NCBI RefSeq assembly: GCF_002846395.1
Contig: NZ_PJMU01000003.1
Location: forward strand, 372,001-436,000
Direction of reading: 5' to 3'
DNA: 64,000 nucleotides
From: Pontibacter ramchanderi
Lineage (GTDB): Bacteria; Bacteroidota; Bacteroidia; Cytophagales; Hymenobacteraceae
Part shown: positions 17,113-27,333 of the stretch, one piece after another
Position numbering within the stretch: the stretch's first letter is position 1
How the letters are laid out: each line of letters begins with the position of its first letter
Translations under genes and position numbers: made by a program
Notes under the pieces: model-generated
The model's database searches: none
What the model was told of the DNA's origin: nothing
Seen by the model: the letters and a program-made list of their open reading frames with translations, nothing else

Positions 17113-20100
17113 TTACTTGCTAAGGATTGTCACCACACCTCTTTTCACCCAGTTGATGTCCTTCACCTCCACCGTGAAGAGGAAGGCACCTTTCAGGATC
17201 TGTCCGTTCGGGCCGCGGCCGTCCCAGCCTTTCTCCGGATCAGACGTCTCGAACACACGCACACCCGAGCGGTCGAACACCTGGATGTAGACCTGGTTGT
17301 AGAAGCGCAGCTCCGGGATGGTCCAGTTGTCGTTGATGCCGTCGCCGTTCGGAGAGAAGGCGTTGACGATCTTGAGCTGGTCCACGGTGCGGTCATAGGC
17401 CTGCTTGGTCAGCGTGAAGGTGCGCTCGATCGTGTTCAGGTATGGGTCGGTGCTGCGTACGCGGATGGTGAAGGAAGTCATACCTGACAGGCCGTTGTTC
17501 GACTTCAGGTATACCTGGTCACCACGGATCTCGAAGAGCGCATTGTGCGTGTCTCCCTCGCCGCTTACCAGGGCATAGACAAACTCAGTATCGTCCGGGT
17601 CAGTGGTAGTCAGCGTACCGATCACATCGGCTGCCGTCGCATCTGGTTTGAAGGTGGTGGCGCTGAAGGCAAGCGCGGTTGGCACTTTGTTCGGCTGCAC
17701 TTCCACGGTTACTTTGGCAGTCAGGTTATCCAGGTTGGTCGACATCTCGGCCAGCTCCAGTATGCCGGTCAGCACATAAGGTCCGGCTTTGGTGCCATCG
17801 TAGGCACCGGCTTCCCAGCGTACTTTCACTTGCGCTGTCTCGTCGGTAGAGTAGGTAACCGCGACAGTAGCCGGCAGCGGAACCTGCTCGAACTTCGTAC
17901 GGATCGGCACCTGGATCATGGCTGGCGTTGCCACAGAAGCGATGTTGCGGGTGATCTTCACCACCTGCGCCGTTACTTCTGCTCCTTTGTTTCCGGCCTT
18001 GTCCGTCAGGTATAGCTGCACGGTCAACGTGCCATCCTGGAGTTTCTCCAGGTTGAGGTTTCCGATGCGGAGGCTCTCTTCCGTCACCTCGCCCGTACCG
18101 GAAACTTCTGTGTTTTCCTGGGCGCTGGTGATGCGGTAGGTATAGGTAGTACCCGGTTCAGCACCTGTGAGCAGCAGCGCCATATCCTCCAGGTTCGATA
18201 CATCCACACGGTCAGCGCTCCAGGCGATGGCGTAGCTGGCAGGTGCCGTGACATCATAAGTCAGGGTCAGTTTATTAGAGGCTGTATTGCCGTTCGTGGC
18301 TGCGTCCGCTACTTTGTTTTCGGCAAGGACGATGCTTACTTCTCCGTCAGCAGCTGGTGTCACCAGGGCGCTGTACCTTGTTTCACTTATCTTCGTCAGG
18401 TCAGCCGCTGTACCGTTGGTGACGGTGATATCAGCCAACTCAAAGCCACTTACCGCTTCACTGAACGCAATCGTGACAGGTATAGCAGCATTGGTCAGGG
18501 CCGGAGCCGTGGTAGCCAGCGTGACTGCCGGACGGGTTTTGTCATACTGCAGGCGCAGTGTGTTAGAGGCCAGGTTACCGTTGCCGGCTCTGTCTTCTGC
18601 CACATCTGCAGCAACACTTACGGATACTTCTCCTTCAGCAGATGGCGTGATGGTAGCGGTGTATACCTTGCCGCCTGCGGCAGGTGCAAGGTTAGATACA
18701 GTTCCTCCAGTCACTGCTACGTCAGCCAGGGCAAGACCAGAAACCTGCTCGCTAAACGTAAATTCGACTTCGAAGGCAGCGTTAATTGGGCTAATAGCCT
18801 CTGTGCTCAGCACCAGGGTTGGCTTGGTAGCATCGTACATTCTGGTCAAAGCATCAGCCTTCAGGTTACCGTTTCCGGCAGCATCGCGGGCTACGTCAGC
18901 CGCCACCGCTATACCTACTTCGCCATCCGCCAAAGGTGTTACCAGGGCAGTGTATACCTGCGCTGACACCTGCGTAAAGGCAGAAGTAGCGCCATTTGTC
19001 ACAGCGATATCCTGCAACTCAAATCCTGTCACAGCTTTACTGAAGGTAAAGGTTACCTCGAATGGGCCATTCACCACATCCGCAGCAGTAGTCGACAGCA
19101 CCAGCGCTGGCTGGGTCACATCGTAGCTTACCTGCAGTTGGTTAGAAGCCAGGTTGCCGTTACCAAACGCATCCCGCGTCACATTCTCAGCCACGGAAAC
19201 TGTCACCACACCATTTGCACTTGGTGTCACCAGGGCTGTGTATACCGTAGCGCTTTCCTTGATCAGGTTCGAAACGCTTCCGTTCGCTACCGTGATGTTG
19301 TTCAGATCAAAGCTTTCCACAGACTCCGAGAAAGTAAAACGTGCGGTAAAGGCGGTATTGACAGGACTGGTTATGGCTGTTGCCACTGCCACTGCTGGCC
19401 TTGTCGTGTCGTAGAGTCGGATAAGCTGTTCGGAGGCCAGGTTCAGGTTACCCGCTGCATCCTGCGCCACGCCGGCAGCAATAGATAATCGCACTTCCCC
19501 GTTCGCTTGCGGCGTGATCTGCAAGGTATATTCCTTGTCACCTTTTGCCGCGAAGGCTGTCACCGTACCATTTACAACCGTTACATCAGCAGCAGTGAAT
19601 CCGGTTACCGTTTCGCTGAAGGTGACGGTTACCTCGAAAGCAGCGTTCAGCTTCTCAGGCGCACCGGAGGCCAGTTCGACGGTTGGTTGTGTCTTGTCAA
19701 TGGTCAGTTTCAGGGCTGTGGCTGCCGTATTGCCGTTGCCGGCCGCATCTTGGGCCATATTTTCTGCTACACGCACCATCACTTCGCCCTCCGCACTTGG
19801 TGTGATGCGGGCAGTGTATACCTGCGCAGAAACCTGCATGAAGGCAGCCGCCGCACCGTTGCTCACTGCAATGTCTCCTACTTCAAAGCCACTCACTTCT
19901 TTGCTGAAAGTGAAGTTCACCTCAAAAGCAGCGTTGGTTGGGTTGGTTGCAATAGTGGAGAGGGCAAGTGTAGGTCTGGTAGCATTGAAGGTTCTGGAGA
20001 GTACTGCAGAAGCCGTGTTGCCATTGACTGCCGCGTCCTGGGCTACATTAGCCGGCACCGAAACCGTTACCAGTCCATCTGCCAGCGGGCTTACCTCCAC

Positions 20101-23100
20101 GGTGTACTGCTGGTTATCCGTTGTGGTCAGGCCGGAGAGCGTAGCGTTTACCACTGTTATATCCTGCGCTGTAAATCCTGTTACAGGCTCGGAGAACCTA
20201 ACGCTTACCTGGAAAGACCTGTTGATCGGGTTCGGGGCAGTGCTTGCCAACACCACAGTTGGACGGTCGGCGTCGTATACCACGGCGAGCGTGTTGGAAG
20301 GCAAGTTACCGTTCGCAGCAGCATCAGCCGCTGCATTGGCAGGCACCTGCACTGTCACTTCACCGGCTGCCGCAGGCGTTACCAGCGCACTGTAGCGACG
20401 ACCGTCCACCTGGCTGAACTGAGAAAGCGTACCGTTGCTAACCGCTATACCTGTTGCAGCAAGACCTGACACGTTTTCGCTGAACTCCAGCGTAACAGTG
20501 AAGGCACTGTTAACAGGACTGGAAGCGCTTGTGCTGACAACCACAGCAGGTCGCGTAGTATCGTACAGCGTCGTGATGGTATTGGAGGCGGCATTCAGGT
20601 TGCCTGCTACATCAACTGCCACACCGGCTGCCACGCTTACTCTTATTTCTCCCTCAGAGGTAGGTGTTATGGTCGCCGTGTATACCTTATTGTCCGCGGT
20701 CACCAGGTTGGAAGCCGTGGCGTTCACCACTGTCAGGTCTGCTATCGTGAAACCGGTAGCGGCTTTGCTGAATGTGAGGGTTACATCGAATGGCTTGTTG
20801 GTAGCAGCCTGCACATCGCTGGTGAGTGTGAGCGTGAGCGGCACATTGTCCAGGATTATCTGCGCCTCCGCCGTACCGATGTTGCCGGCACCGTCGCGCA
20901 GTTGGGTGTATACCTGGCGGTTGCCGTTTACAGCAGGTAGTGTCCAGGCTTGACTTGCCGCGAAAGGCATCCAGGCGCTCCAGGTGGTGTTGTCGTTGGA
21001 GAAGCGCATGTCGGCCACGCCGGTCAGGGCGTCGGTTGCCGAATTACTCAGCGTAACTTCCGTAGCGGCCGTGTGGGTAGCCCCGCCGTTGATGGCGAGC
21101 GTTCCGGTCGGCGCTGTTTTGTCGAAGGTAACGCTGCTGCTGTTGGTGGTAGCGCTGACAGCGGTGCCCACGTTGCCGGCCAGGTCATTGAAGTTGATGG
21201 TGAAGGGAACCATTCCCTCCGCATCAGCTGCAGTCAGGGTATAGGTGGCGGTGTAAGTGGTGCCACTAACGGCCATTATTGGTGCCGTCTTTCCTGCGAT
21301 GACCACTGTTGGCTGTGCGATTAGCTCGGAGGCCTCCAGGCGAAGCGTGACTACATCTCCTACTTTTGCTTTTGTAGCGTCGCTGTTAGACGAGGCGATA
21401 GTGACTGTTTGCAAGGTTGGCGCAACAGCATCTACCAGAACACCGGCTGTTGAGGCCACCCCGTTCAGCGACAAGACAGCTGCATTGCCGATCGCGTCGG
21501 TTATTGTTCCGCCATTCAGGGTAATACCAACTGCCAGCGCAATACCATCCGTATCAATCTCGCCTGGCTGCACGGTATAGCGGAAGGTCAGCGCTGATGT
21601 GCCCGAGCCGCTCACGTAAACTGCCTGCCGGGAAGCAGCGCCTATGGTAAGGCCGAGCGTTGGGGTACCGTTTTCGGTAGCTACAGTCACGGCTTCACTG
21701 AAGTTAACCGTGAAATCCAACTGCTGACCTGCGCTGTAAGCACCGTTTGCAGGTACAGAAACGGAGGTGATAACCGGTCTGGTGGTGTCTATTGTATATG
21801 TCTGGCCAGCGGTATACCCTCCGCTGAGCCCATTCCCGACTTCATCTGTGATACCGGTTCCACTTGCCATTACATCCAGACGCAGGGTGCCGCTTCCAAT
21901 GATGTTAGAGACTGTTATCTCGTATCTAGTTCCCGCACCACTTACGCCTGAAACGGTGCCTGTTACCCCCCCTGTAGTTGCCAAAGAGAAATCGTCTGCA
22001 TCAACACTTGTAACTCCCTCGCTGAAGGAAACCAGAAAGGTAACCGAGGTCACGTTGGTGGTTGCTGTTGCTGGATTGTGGCGGGTGATGCCCGTTACGG
22101 CCGGAGCCGTTGCGTCTACCGTCCAGGTATAGGAGGCCGGCGTAGGATCCAGATTTCCGGCTGCATCCATGGCCCGAATCTGCACGGTGTGCGTGCCTCC
22201 GCTCAAGCCTGTCAACGTAATCGGCGAAGTAGCAATGGTAAACGGACTGCCATCCACGCTTGCCTGGAAGGTACTGACAGTTTCGTTACTTGTGAAGGTA
22301 AAGGTAGCGCTAGTGGCGTTTGTAGCAGCAGCAGGGCTAGCGGTTATGGTAGTGTTAGGAGCCGTTGTATCAATCACTACAGTTAAGGCGGCTGAAGCAG
22401 GGCTTTGACTTCCTGTCCCATCCACCGCTATTGCCGTCATACTGTGGGCTCCATCTGCCAGGCTACTGGTTGTTATTGTCCACTTACCAGAGTCATCAGC
22501 CCGAGCAATTCCAACCGCACTACCACCGGAATACAGGGTGACGGTATAACCAGGCGTCGCCGTTCCGGAAAAAGTTGGCGTGTTATCGTTCGTGATGTTA
22601 TCGCTGTTGCTTATACCAGTATCGCTGGAGCTGAGCAGGTCCGGCACCGATGGGGCGGCCAGCTCAACGATCGTTACATTGATAGTAGCTGTATTTGAGG
22701 TGGTTGTTCCATTGCTGACCCTGTAAGAGAAATTATCAGCACCAACCGCATTTGTATTTGGTGTATACGTGAAGGTTCCGTTGGCATTGAGTACGAGCGT
22801 GCCTATGGATGGCCCGGTAACCAGGCTATAGCTCAAAGGCTTACCCTCGGGGTCGCTACCAGTCAGTTTGCCAGCGTAGGCTACATTCTTTTTGGTGATG
22901 ATATCACCTGCCGTTGATCTGACTCTGGCAGTTGCCAGATCCATATTCCTGAGTGTGCCATGGTTTGCGTTTGCTGTTGCATCATACGCTGTAGTGCCCG
23001 ATGTCTCATCAAAGCGCCAGTAACCTGCTAGCCCCGCTTCGTTGCCGTTCAAGGTAGTGGCTCCAAGTGTTTTGATCTCTTCTGCAGTCAGCGCCTTTTT

Positions 23101-24510
23101 CCAAAGCGACACGTTGTCTATCTGCCCGTTGGCAAAGCTCTCATCTGCATTAATGACAGTACCAATGCGTATGGATGCATTGGATGCTGAAGATGTGTAG
23201 TTTACTCTATCTGAACCAATTAAAACGCCGTTGGCATAGATTTCCATTCTGCGCTCGCCACCAACATTGCGCCTTACAGTGGTTACCTGTACCCACTCTC
23301 CCAGTTTATAAGCTGTTCCGGTACTGAGCCAGGTCCAGCCAGTTCCATGCTTGTCGATTCCGTAGGTAAATGTACCGTTTTCTGCACTCAGCCAGAACTG
23401 CATATCGCCACCACCTGAAGGTCTGCTGAAAAGACCGGCTCTGCTCATACTGTTTGCCTTGAACCAAAGCGAAACAGTAAACTCTGTTTCAGAATCGAAC
23501 TGGTTGGAAGGTTGGGACGAAATCTCCACATAATCATTTACACCGTCGAACTGAAGCGCATTCACATACCCAGCCACAGGCGGAGGCGACACAATGGGTG
23601 CAGCCCGTGTTACGTTTACAGTATAAGCTTTAGAGGTGGTCCCGTTCTGAGCAGTGACAACAGTCGTAATTGTGTTTGCCCCTACATTCAGATTAACTGC
23701 TCTGGAGGTCACGCCACTGGCCAGCACGGTTCCGTTGATACTCACAGTCGCATTGGCATCTGCTTTGGTGGGGGTAACCGTAACCGATGCTACTGCATTG
23801 GCTACACTTGCTGTGTAGTTGACTGTATTAGCGCTGAATACCGGTGACAACGTAGTGCCTGAAAGGGTCAGGTTGGAGAGATTGGCATTGCTGGATAAGG
23901 CTGTTCCAACAGGACCTATTACCAGGTTGTCAAGGTATAAGGTATGAAGCCCCGAAAAGTTAAGTGTCACCGATCTAACCTCCACATTCTTCGAAAGTAC
24001 GAGACCTGCTTGGTTTGCCTCATTAAAAGCATCCTGCGGAAGGTTGCTTTCATGATAGGTCACTTTTAGATGAGGTGGTACATAGTAAGGTGGACTGCTA
24101 TAGCAGCCATAGCTCATCCAAAGCCCGTAAAACTTGAATTTCTGGCTGTCTTTACGTTTAATTGTTATATAGCTATCAGCCGCCGTACTGTAGTGAAGGC
24201 TCGCACTGTTACTGGCGCCCCCATTGCCTCTGTTTTCCCAACTGCCGTTACCGGTTTGTGTTAACTCATACTCCACTCCTCCAATGTTCACCGTGGCGGT
24301 AGTATTCCAGGGCCATGATGGCGTTTGGCCACTTAGGGCCGCAGCGGTGAAAAAATCATGTGTGAACTGGGTTTGGGCATGAGCAACTTGTGCTAAAGAG
24401 AGCCCTCCTAAAAAGAACAAAAGCCATGACAGCCTTTTCAAATAAGATTTGAAAACGTCATAGCCTGTCCCGCTCCTTTTCGAGCTGGAAAAAGCAGTGG
24501 TGGGTTTCAT
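17113..24510 (-). CDS. Giant T9SS-exported repeat adhesin (2465 residues)
   Basis: A secreted surface protein. The signal peptide ends near residue 46 (AHA-Q). The domains I read are: a unique region at about 48-200; a cadherin-like beta sandwich at 205-302; a LamG/concanavalin-like domain at 315-520; a series of Ig-like domains at about 540-1220 (including one starting TPTFSGTATPG, typical of bacterial Ig); nine tandem Ig-like repeats of about 96 residues at 1223-2083; linker domains; and a type B sorting domain from about 2380 (NAFSPNGDGINDNW to the end). It is the first gene of an operon with its likely SprF translocation partner and an OmpA protein. It is probably an adhesin or a gliding/attachment filament. 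Confidence 0.92.
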   Translation of the reverse strand: MKPTTAFSSSKRSGTGYDVFKSYLKRLSWLLFFLGGLSLAQVAHAQTQFTHDFFTAAALSGQTPSWPWNTTATVNIGGVEYELTQTGNGSWENRGNGGASNSASLHYSTAADSYITIKRKDSQKFKFYGLWMSYGCYSSPPYYVPPHLKVTYHESNLPQDAFNEANQAGLVLSKNVEVRSVTLNFSGLHTLYLDNLVIGPVGTALSSNANLSNLTLSGTTLSPVFSANTVNYTASVANAVASVTVTPTKADANATVSINGTVLASGVTSRAVNLNVGANTITTVVTAQNGTTSKAYTVNVTRAAPIVSPPPVAGYVNALQFDGVNDYVEISSQPSNQFDSETEFTVSLWFKANSMSRAGLFSRPSGGGDMQFWLSAENGTFTYGIDKHGTGWTWLSTGTAYKLGEWVQVTTVRRNVGGERRMEIYANGVLIGSDRVNYTSSASNASIRIGTVINADESFANGQIDNVSLWKKALTAEEIKTLGATTLNGNEAGLAGYWRFDETSGTTAYDATANANHGTLRNMDLATARVRSTAGDIITKKNVAYAGKLTGSDPEGKPLSYSLVTGPSIGTLVLNANGTFTYTPNTNAVGADNFSYRVSNGTTTSNTATINVTIVELAAPSVPDLLSSSDTGISNSDNITNDNTPTFSGTATPGYTVTLYSGGSAVGIARADDSGKWTITTSSLADGAHSMTAIAVDGTGSQSPASAALTVVIDTTAPNTTITASPAAATNATSATFTFTSNETVSTFQASVDGSPFTIATSPITLTGLSGGTHTVQIRAMDAAGNLDPTPASYTWTVDATAPAVTGITRHNPATATTNVTSVTFLVSFSEGVTSVDADDFSLATTGGVTGTVSGVSGAGTRYEITVSNIIGSGTLRLDVMASGTGITDEVGNGLSGGYTAGQTYTIDTTRPVITSVSVPANGAYSAGQQLDFTVNFSEAVTVATENGTPTLGLTIGAASRQAVYVSGSGTSALTFRYTVQPGEIDTDGIALAVGITLNGGTITDAIGNAAVLSLNGVASTAGVLVDAVAPTLQTVTIASSNSDATKAKVGDVVTLRLEASELIAQPTVVIAGKTAPIMAVSGTTYTATYTLTAADAEGMVPFTINFNDLAGNVGTAVSATTNSSSVTFDKTAPTGTLAINGGATHTAATEVTLSNSATDALTGVADMRFSNDNTTWSAWMPFAASQAWTLPAVNGNRQVYTQLRDGAGNIGTAEAQIILDNVPLTLTLTSDVQAATNKPFDVTLTFSKAATGFTIADLTVVNATASNLVTADNKVYTATITPTSEGEIRVSVAAGVAVDVAGNLNAASNTITTLYDTTRPAVVVSTSASSPVNSAFTVTLEFSENVSGLAATGIAVSNGTLSQFSQVDGRRYSALVTPAAAGEVTVQVPANAAADAAANGNLPSNTLAVVYDADRPTVVLASTAPNPINRSFQVSVRFSEPVTGFTAQDITVVNATLSGLTTTDNQQYTVEVSPLADGLVTVSVPANVAQDAAVNGNTASAVLSRTFNATRPTLALSTIATNPTNAAFEVNFTFSKEVSGFEVGDIAVSNGAAAAFMQVSAQVYTARITPSAEGEVMVRVAENMAQDAAGNGNTAATALKLTIDKTQPTVELASGAPEKLNAAFEVTVTFSETVTGFTAADVTVVNGTVTAFAAKGDKEYTLQITPQANGEVRLSIAAGVAQDAAGNLNLASEQLIRLYDTTRPAVAVATAITSPVNTAFTARFTFSESVESFDLNNITVANGSVSNLIKESATVYTALVTPSANGVVTVSVAENVTRDAFGNGNLASNQLQVSYDVTQPALVLSTTAADVVNGPFEVTFTFSKAVTGFELQDIAVTNGATSAFTQVSAQVYTALVTPLADGEVGIAVAADVARDAAGNGNLKADALTRMYDATKPTLVLSTEAISPINAAFEVEFTFSEQVSGLALADVAVTGGTVSNLAPAAGGKVYTATITPSAEGEVSVSVAADVAEDRAGNGNLASNTLRLQYDKTRPAVTLATTAPALTNAAIPVTIAFSEAVSGFELADITVTNGTAADLTKISETRYSALVTPAADGEVSIVLAENKVADAATNGNTASNKLTLTYDVTAPASYAIAWSADRVDVSNLEDMALLLTGAEPGTTYTYRITSAQENTEVSGTGEVTEESLRIGNLNLEKLQDGTLTVQLYLTDKAGNKGAEVTAQVVKITRNIASVATPAMIQVPIRTKFEQVPLPATVAVTYSTDETAQVKVRWEAGAYDGTKAGPYVLTGILELAEMSTNLDNLTAKVTVEVQPNKVPTALAFSATTFKPDATAADVIGTLTTTDPDDTEFVYALVSGEGDTHNALFEIRGDQVYLKSNNGLSGMTSFTIRVRSTDPYLNTIERTFTLTKQAYDRTVDQLKIVNAFSPNGDGINDNWTIPELRFYNQVYIQVFDRSGVRVFETSDPEKGWDGRGPNGQILKGAFLFTVEVKDINWVKRGVVTILSK
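18260..20840 (-). repeat. Nine tandem Ig-like coding repeats (about 288 bases each)
   Basis: Each unit encodes about 96 residues. It starts with a hydrophobic strand, then NxxFxVxxxFS, GFxxxDIxVxNG, a YxAxxTPxxxGEVxVxV strand and DAAGNGN, and ends in a D-x-T-x-P linker. The units are diverged at DNA level, which suggests old duplication rather than recent slippage. Confidence 0.85.
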
Positions 24511-24562
24511 AAATGAACTGGGTTGGTAGAACTTTTTGGATAAAATTCCTGTGTTATACCAG

Positions 24563-24570
24563 CAAATTTA
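24563..24570 (-). promoter_or_regulatory. -7 element of the adhesin operon
   Basis: On the minus strand this reads TAAATTTG, an exact TAnnTTTG, 53 bases before the adhesin ATG. The surrounding DNA is AT-rich. No clear -33 TTTG is seen. Confidence 0.45.
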
Positions 24571-24948
24571 TGAACTTGATATATAGCTTGTTATCTATAT
24601 TTTCTGAACATTAGAAAATTATAATATAACAAATCCATCACTTCTTCGCCACCATAAAGCATTAATCCATAAGTATTAATACTTATACATTACCCTCTTA
24701 AACTAAAAAACATACCACAATGATGTTTTAACACAAAAACGTCACCTTCAGCCTCTTTGTACGCTCCTGCCATTCTCCTAAAAATTGAGAATCAACCGCT
24801 TCGCTTTTCTTCTTCGAAAAATATAGAAACAAAAATCACCCCATACCATAGCCTATTGGCTATCATGTAGTACCACAATGGCCTGACCAGAAAGACGCTT
24901 CTTTGGGTCTGGATTGGTTCAACCGGTGACCGCGGGGAGTAATTAAAG
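24571..24948. other. AT-rich gap without a gene
   Basis: Non-coding spacer between the adhesin promoter and the kinase remnant. I see no repeat, RNA or terminator that I can support. Confidence 0.5.
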
Positions 24949-25206
24949 TTAAGCCGCAAAGTATACCTCGAACTCGGACCCTACACCCTCCTCGCTCCGC
25001 ACCTTAATGCTGCCTCAGGCATTGTCTATGATGCGCTTCACCATGAAGAGACCTATACCTGTCCCGTCTATATAGTTATGAAAACGCTGAAACATGATAA
25101 ACAACTTGCGCAACTGTGTTTTGCTCATGCCCAAGTCATTGTCTTTTACTCGCAGCACCACCGCTTTGCTCGCATCTTCCTGGAACCCCATCAGTGGCAT
25201 TCCCAT
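24949..25206 (-). pseudogene. 3' remnant of a sensor histidine kinase
   Basis: The minus-strand frame encodes the end of an HATPase domain: the G1-like box DNDLGM, the F box LFIMFQRFHN, the G2 box GTGIGLFMVKRIIDNA, and then after an in-frame TGA (where Gly is expected) the usual tail GSIKVRSEEGVGSEFEVYF and a TAA at 24949. The N-terminal part of the kinase is missing, because the frame is closed by a TAG just upstream of 25206. It is a truncated and interrupted gene. Confidence 0.8.
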
Positions 25207-25318
25207 TCGACAAGTTTTGGTCTAGCAGCCAACGTGCTACACGATAACAAAGGCAGTGCAGCAATTTTTAGGTAAATTTGAGCCAGATATTTCACGGACT
25301 TATCACGATACAAATATT

Positions 25319-27169
25319 ATGGAAGATAGAACAGTGCTGAATTATATTGAAGCTATATTAGAGAACATGCCGTCTGACTGGTTGAGACTAACCACGCATC
25401 GACTGGATATTTACAACGAACAATTAGCCAAAACCGAATTTCTGGAAAAGTTTGAGGCCTTGTTTGAGGTCCGTACTGCTGAGACCGCAGCTCTCAGTGC
25501 CTTACCCACTGCTTTCGATTATATTAGATTAGGTCACCCCTTGTCTACAGTGCTGGAATGGGCTATTGCCAGATTACACAATCTGAAACCGGAAAATGTG
25601 ATCAGCTTTTCTTCCAGAACAATGCCTGTTCTGGCTGTCCTGAGAAAGAACTTACTTACCAATAAGCACACCCGCATTGTTTATACCGGCGAGCTACCCG
25701 CTTTTTTTGATGCTGAGGTATTGAAGCAGGTATATGGCTATACCTTCGACCTGGAGCGGGTTGAGAAGCTGGAAGAGATTACAGCATTTGACGGCAGCAC
25801 TGTTTTCTACTCACAGGAAGATGAAGTGGGCCATGCCAACCTCAACCCTAATTTTGACTTCTATGTAAGCGTGCACGCACAGCTTGGCAGTATCATCCTG
25901 GTAAATGGTGCGCAGAATAGCGGGTACATCTCCGAGATACAGCATGTGAGGAGACGAGAGAGCATCGCCATGACGCCGGCCGATTGCCTCACTGCCCTAC
26001 AGCAGCTGATAAAGAAGCCCGCTTCTCATCAGGAGAAGACCAATGCCACGGCGAACAAAGCACAGGTGGTAGAGTTGATCAAGGGGATCACTGGTACAAA
26101 TACAGACGCGCTGATTGGCTCTTCCGGGCTATCAATACAGTATGCGATCATGATGGGGCTCGTGCATGATGCCCTGGAAAAACATCCGGGAAAGGCCATC
26201 CGATTTGTGGTGCCTCCAAATTGCTATGGCGGCACAAACGACCAGGCAAGGCGCATCGCTGCTTGTCTGGACAATGTGGAGGTAATGGATTTGCTCGTTG
26301 ACAGGGACAACAACATGGTGCAGAGCATTGACACCGTGCTAGAGCAGATTGCCAGCCAGGATGCTGTGCCTTACATCATCGCGGAAATCCCAACTAACCC
26401 AAGAGTTGAAGTTCCGGATCTGGATAAGCTGAAGGAGGTTCTGAGCAAAGAACGTAAGACGGCAACCGGGGAAGTCGCTGTTGACCCGGTATTTATCCTG
26501 GATCAAACCTTCTGCCCGAACTATCAATTTTTAAGTAAAGACGGCATTCTCTCCACGATCAGGAGTATCTCCTACGTGAGCGGATCGAAATTCCCGAGTG
26601 GCGGAAAAGCTACTGCCGGTTACTGTGTAGCCAATACAAAAGCCGAAGACTTGCTGAAAAAAATAGACAAGCACTTAAGACTCTGCGATAACCAGGCAAC
26701 CGAGCTTCAACTGGAAATACTGGCAGAGCAGCTACCTTCCATGAATCAGCGGATTGCTGATGCGTACCGAAACACGCGTGAGTTTGTTAACTTCATCAAG
26801 GAGACGCTACCGGAGGCGAAGATCAATTTTGTGTCAGAAGAACTGGCACAGCAAGGATTTACGCCGTCTGTGTTTTCACTGGATCTTCCTACCAAGGGGA
26901 ATACGGCGGAAGAAAGGGAAACTTACAAGCGGGCGCTGAATGATAAACTGATCACGATGATGATCGGGAAAATCCCGCATGAAAGTAAATACTGTGTGAG
27001 CTACGGGCAGTTAAAGGGAAGCTACTGGACCATACCTGCCACCTCCACGCAAGGAACGACCAAAGAAGCCGACAAAGATTACATTGCCCGGGTATCCCTC
27101 TCCCCAGACATGGATATGGAGTTACATAAAAAGGTCTTTAAGGATTTTGTAACGCAAATTTCATACTGA
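25319..27169 (+). CDS. Probable PLP-dependent enzyme, Cys/Met-metabolism-like, large
   Basis: A 616-residue soluble protein. A likely PLP lysine sits near residue 424 in SGSKFPSGGKATAGY, which resembles the lysine loop of fold type I Cys/Met metabolism enzymes. Upstream of it are DPVFILDQTFCPNY, resembling the Asp that holds the PLP ring nitrogen, and a TNPRVEVPDL stretch like the TNP motif of that family. The N-terminal 230 residues are extra compared with the usual 400-residue enzymes and unknown to me. The reaction cannot be assigned. Codon use looks more AT-rich than in the neighbours. I chose ATG 25319 over an upstream in-frame ATG at 25256. Confidence 0.65.
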   Translation: MEDRTVLNYIEAILENMPSDWLRLTTHRLDIYNEQLAKTEFLEKFEALFEVRTAETAALSALPTAFDYIRLGHPLSTVLEWAIARLHNLKPENVISFSSRTMPVLAVLRKNLLTNKHTRIVYTGELPAFFDAEVLKQVYGYTFDLERVEKLEEITAFDGSTVFYSQEDEVGHANLNPNFDFYVSVHAQLGSIILVNGAQNSGYISEIQHVRRRESIAMTPADCLTALQQLIKKPASHQEKTNATANKAQVVELIKGITGTNTDALIGSSGLSIQYAIMMGLVHDALEKHPGKAIRFVVPPNCYGGTNDQARRIAACLDNVEVMDLLVDRDNNMVQSIDTVLEQIASQDAVPYIIAEIPTNPRVEVPDLDKLKEVLSKERKTATGEVAVDPVFILDQTFCPNYQFLSKDGILSTIRSISYVSGSKFPSGGKATAGYCVANTKAEDLLKKIDKHLRLCDNQATELQLEILAEQLPSMNQRIADAYRNTREFVNFIKETLPEAKINFVSEELAQQGFTPSVFSLDLPTKGNTAEERETYKRALNDKLITMMIGKIPHESKYCVSYGQLKGSYWTIPATSTQGTTKEADKDYIARVSLSPDMDMELHKKVFKDFVTQISY

Positions 27170-27189
27170 TGGAGGTGGATAGAAGCAGA

Positions 27190-27227
27190 AAAGCCCTTGC
27201 AAGTTTTGGCTTGCAAGGGCTTTCTAT
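27190..27227. terminator. Bidirectional terminator between PLP gene and tRNA-Leu
   Basis: AGCCCTTGCAAG (27192-27203) pairs perfectly with CTTGCAAGGGCT (27210-27221) with a 6-base loop. A T-rich tail is present on each strand. It lies between convergent transcripts. Confidence 0.85.
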
Positions 27228-27230
27228 TTG

Positions 27231-27314
27231 TACCTTGGGCCGGAGTCGAACCGGCACGAGTGTAACCTCATTGGTGTTTGAGACCAACGCGTCTACCATT
27301 TCCGCCACCAAGGC
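27231..27314 (-). tRNA. tRNA-Leu, anticodon CAA
   Basis: On the minus strand an 84-base molecule folds as a class II tRNA. The acceptor stem is GCCTTGG with CCAAGGT. The anticodon stem TTGGT/ACCAA has loop CTCAAAC, giving anticodon CAA. A long variable arm follows, and the T arm carries GGTTCGACTCC. The discriminator base is A; CCA is not encoded. Confidence 0.95.
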
Positions 27315-27333
27315 ATTTATTCCTGATCTACTA

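Noticed and set aside
19507-20469. 320-codon open frame on the plus strand
   Set aside because: Antisense to the nine Ig-like repeats of the adhesin; it only mirrors the repeats.
25207-27330. Genomic island integrated at tRNA-Leu
   Set aside because: The PLP gene is AT-leaning and next to the tRNA 3' end, but I see no direct repeat of the tRNA end and no integrase.
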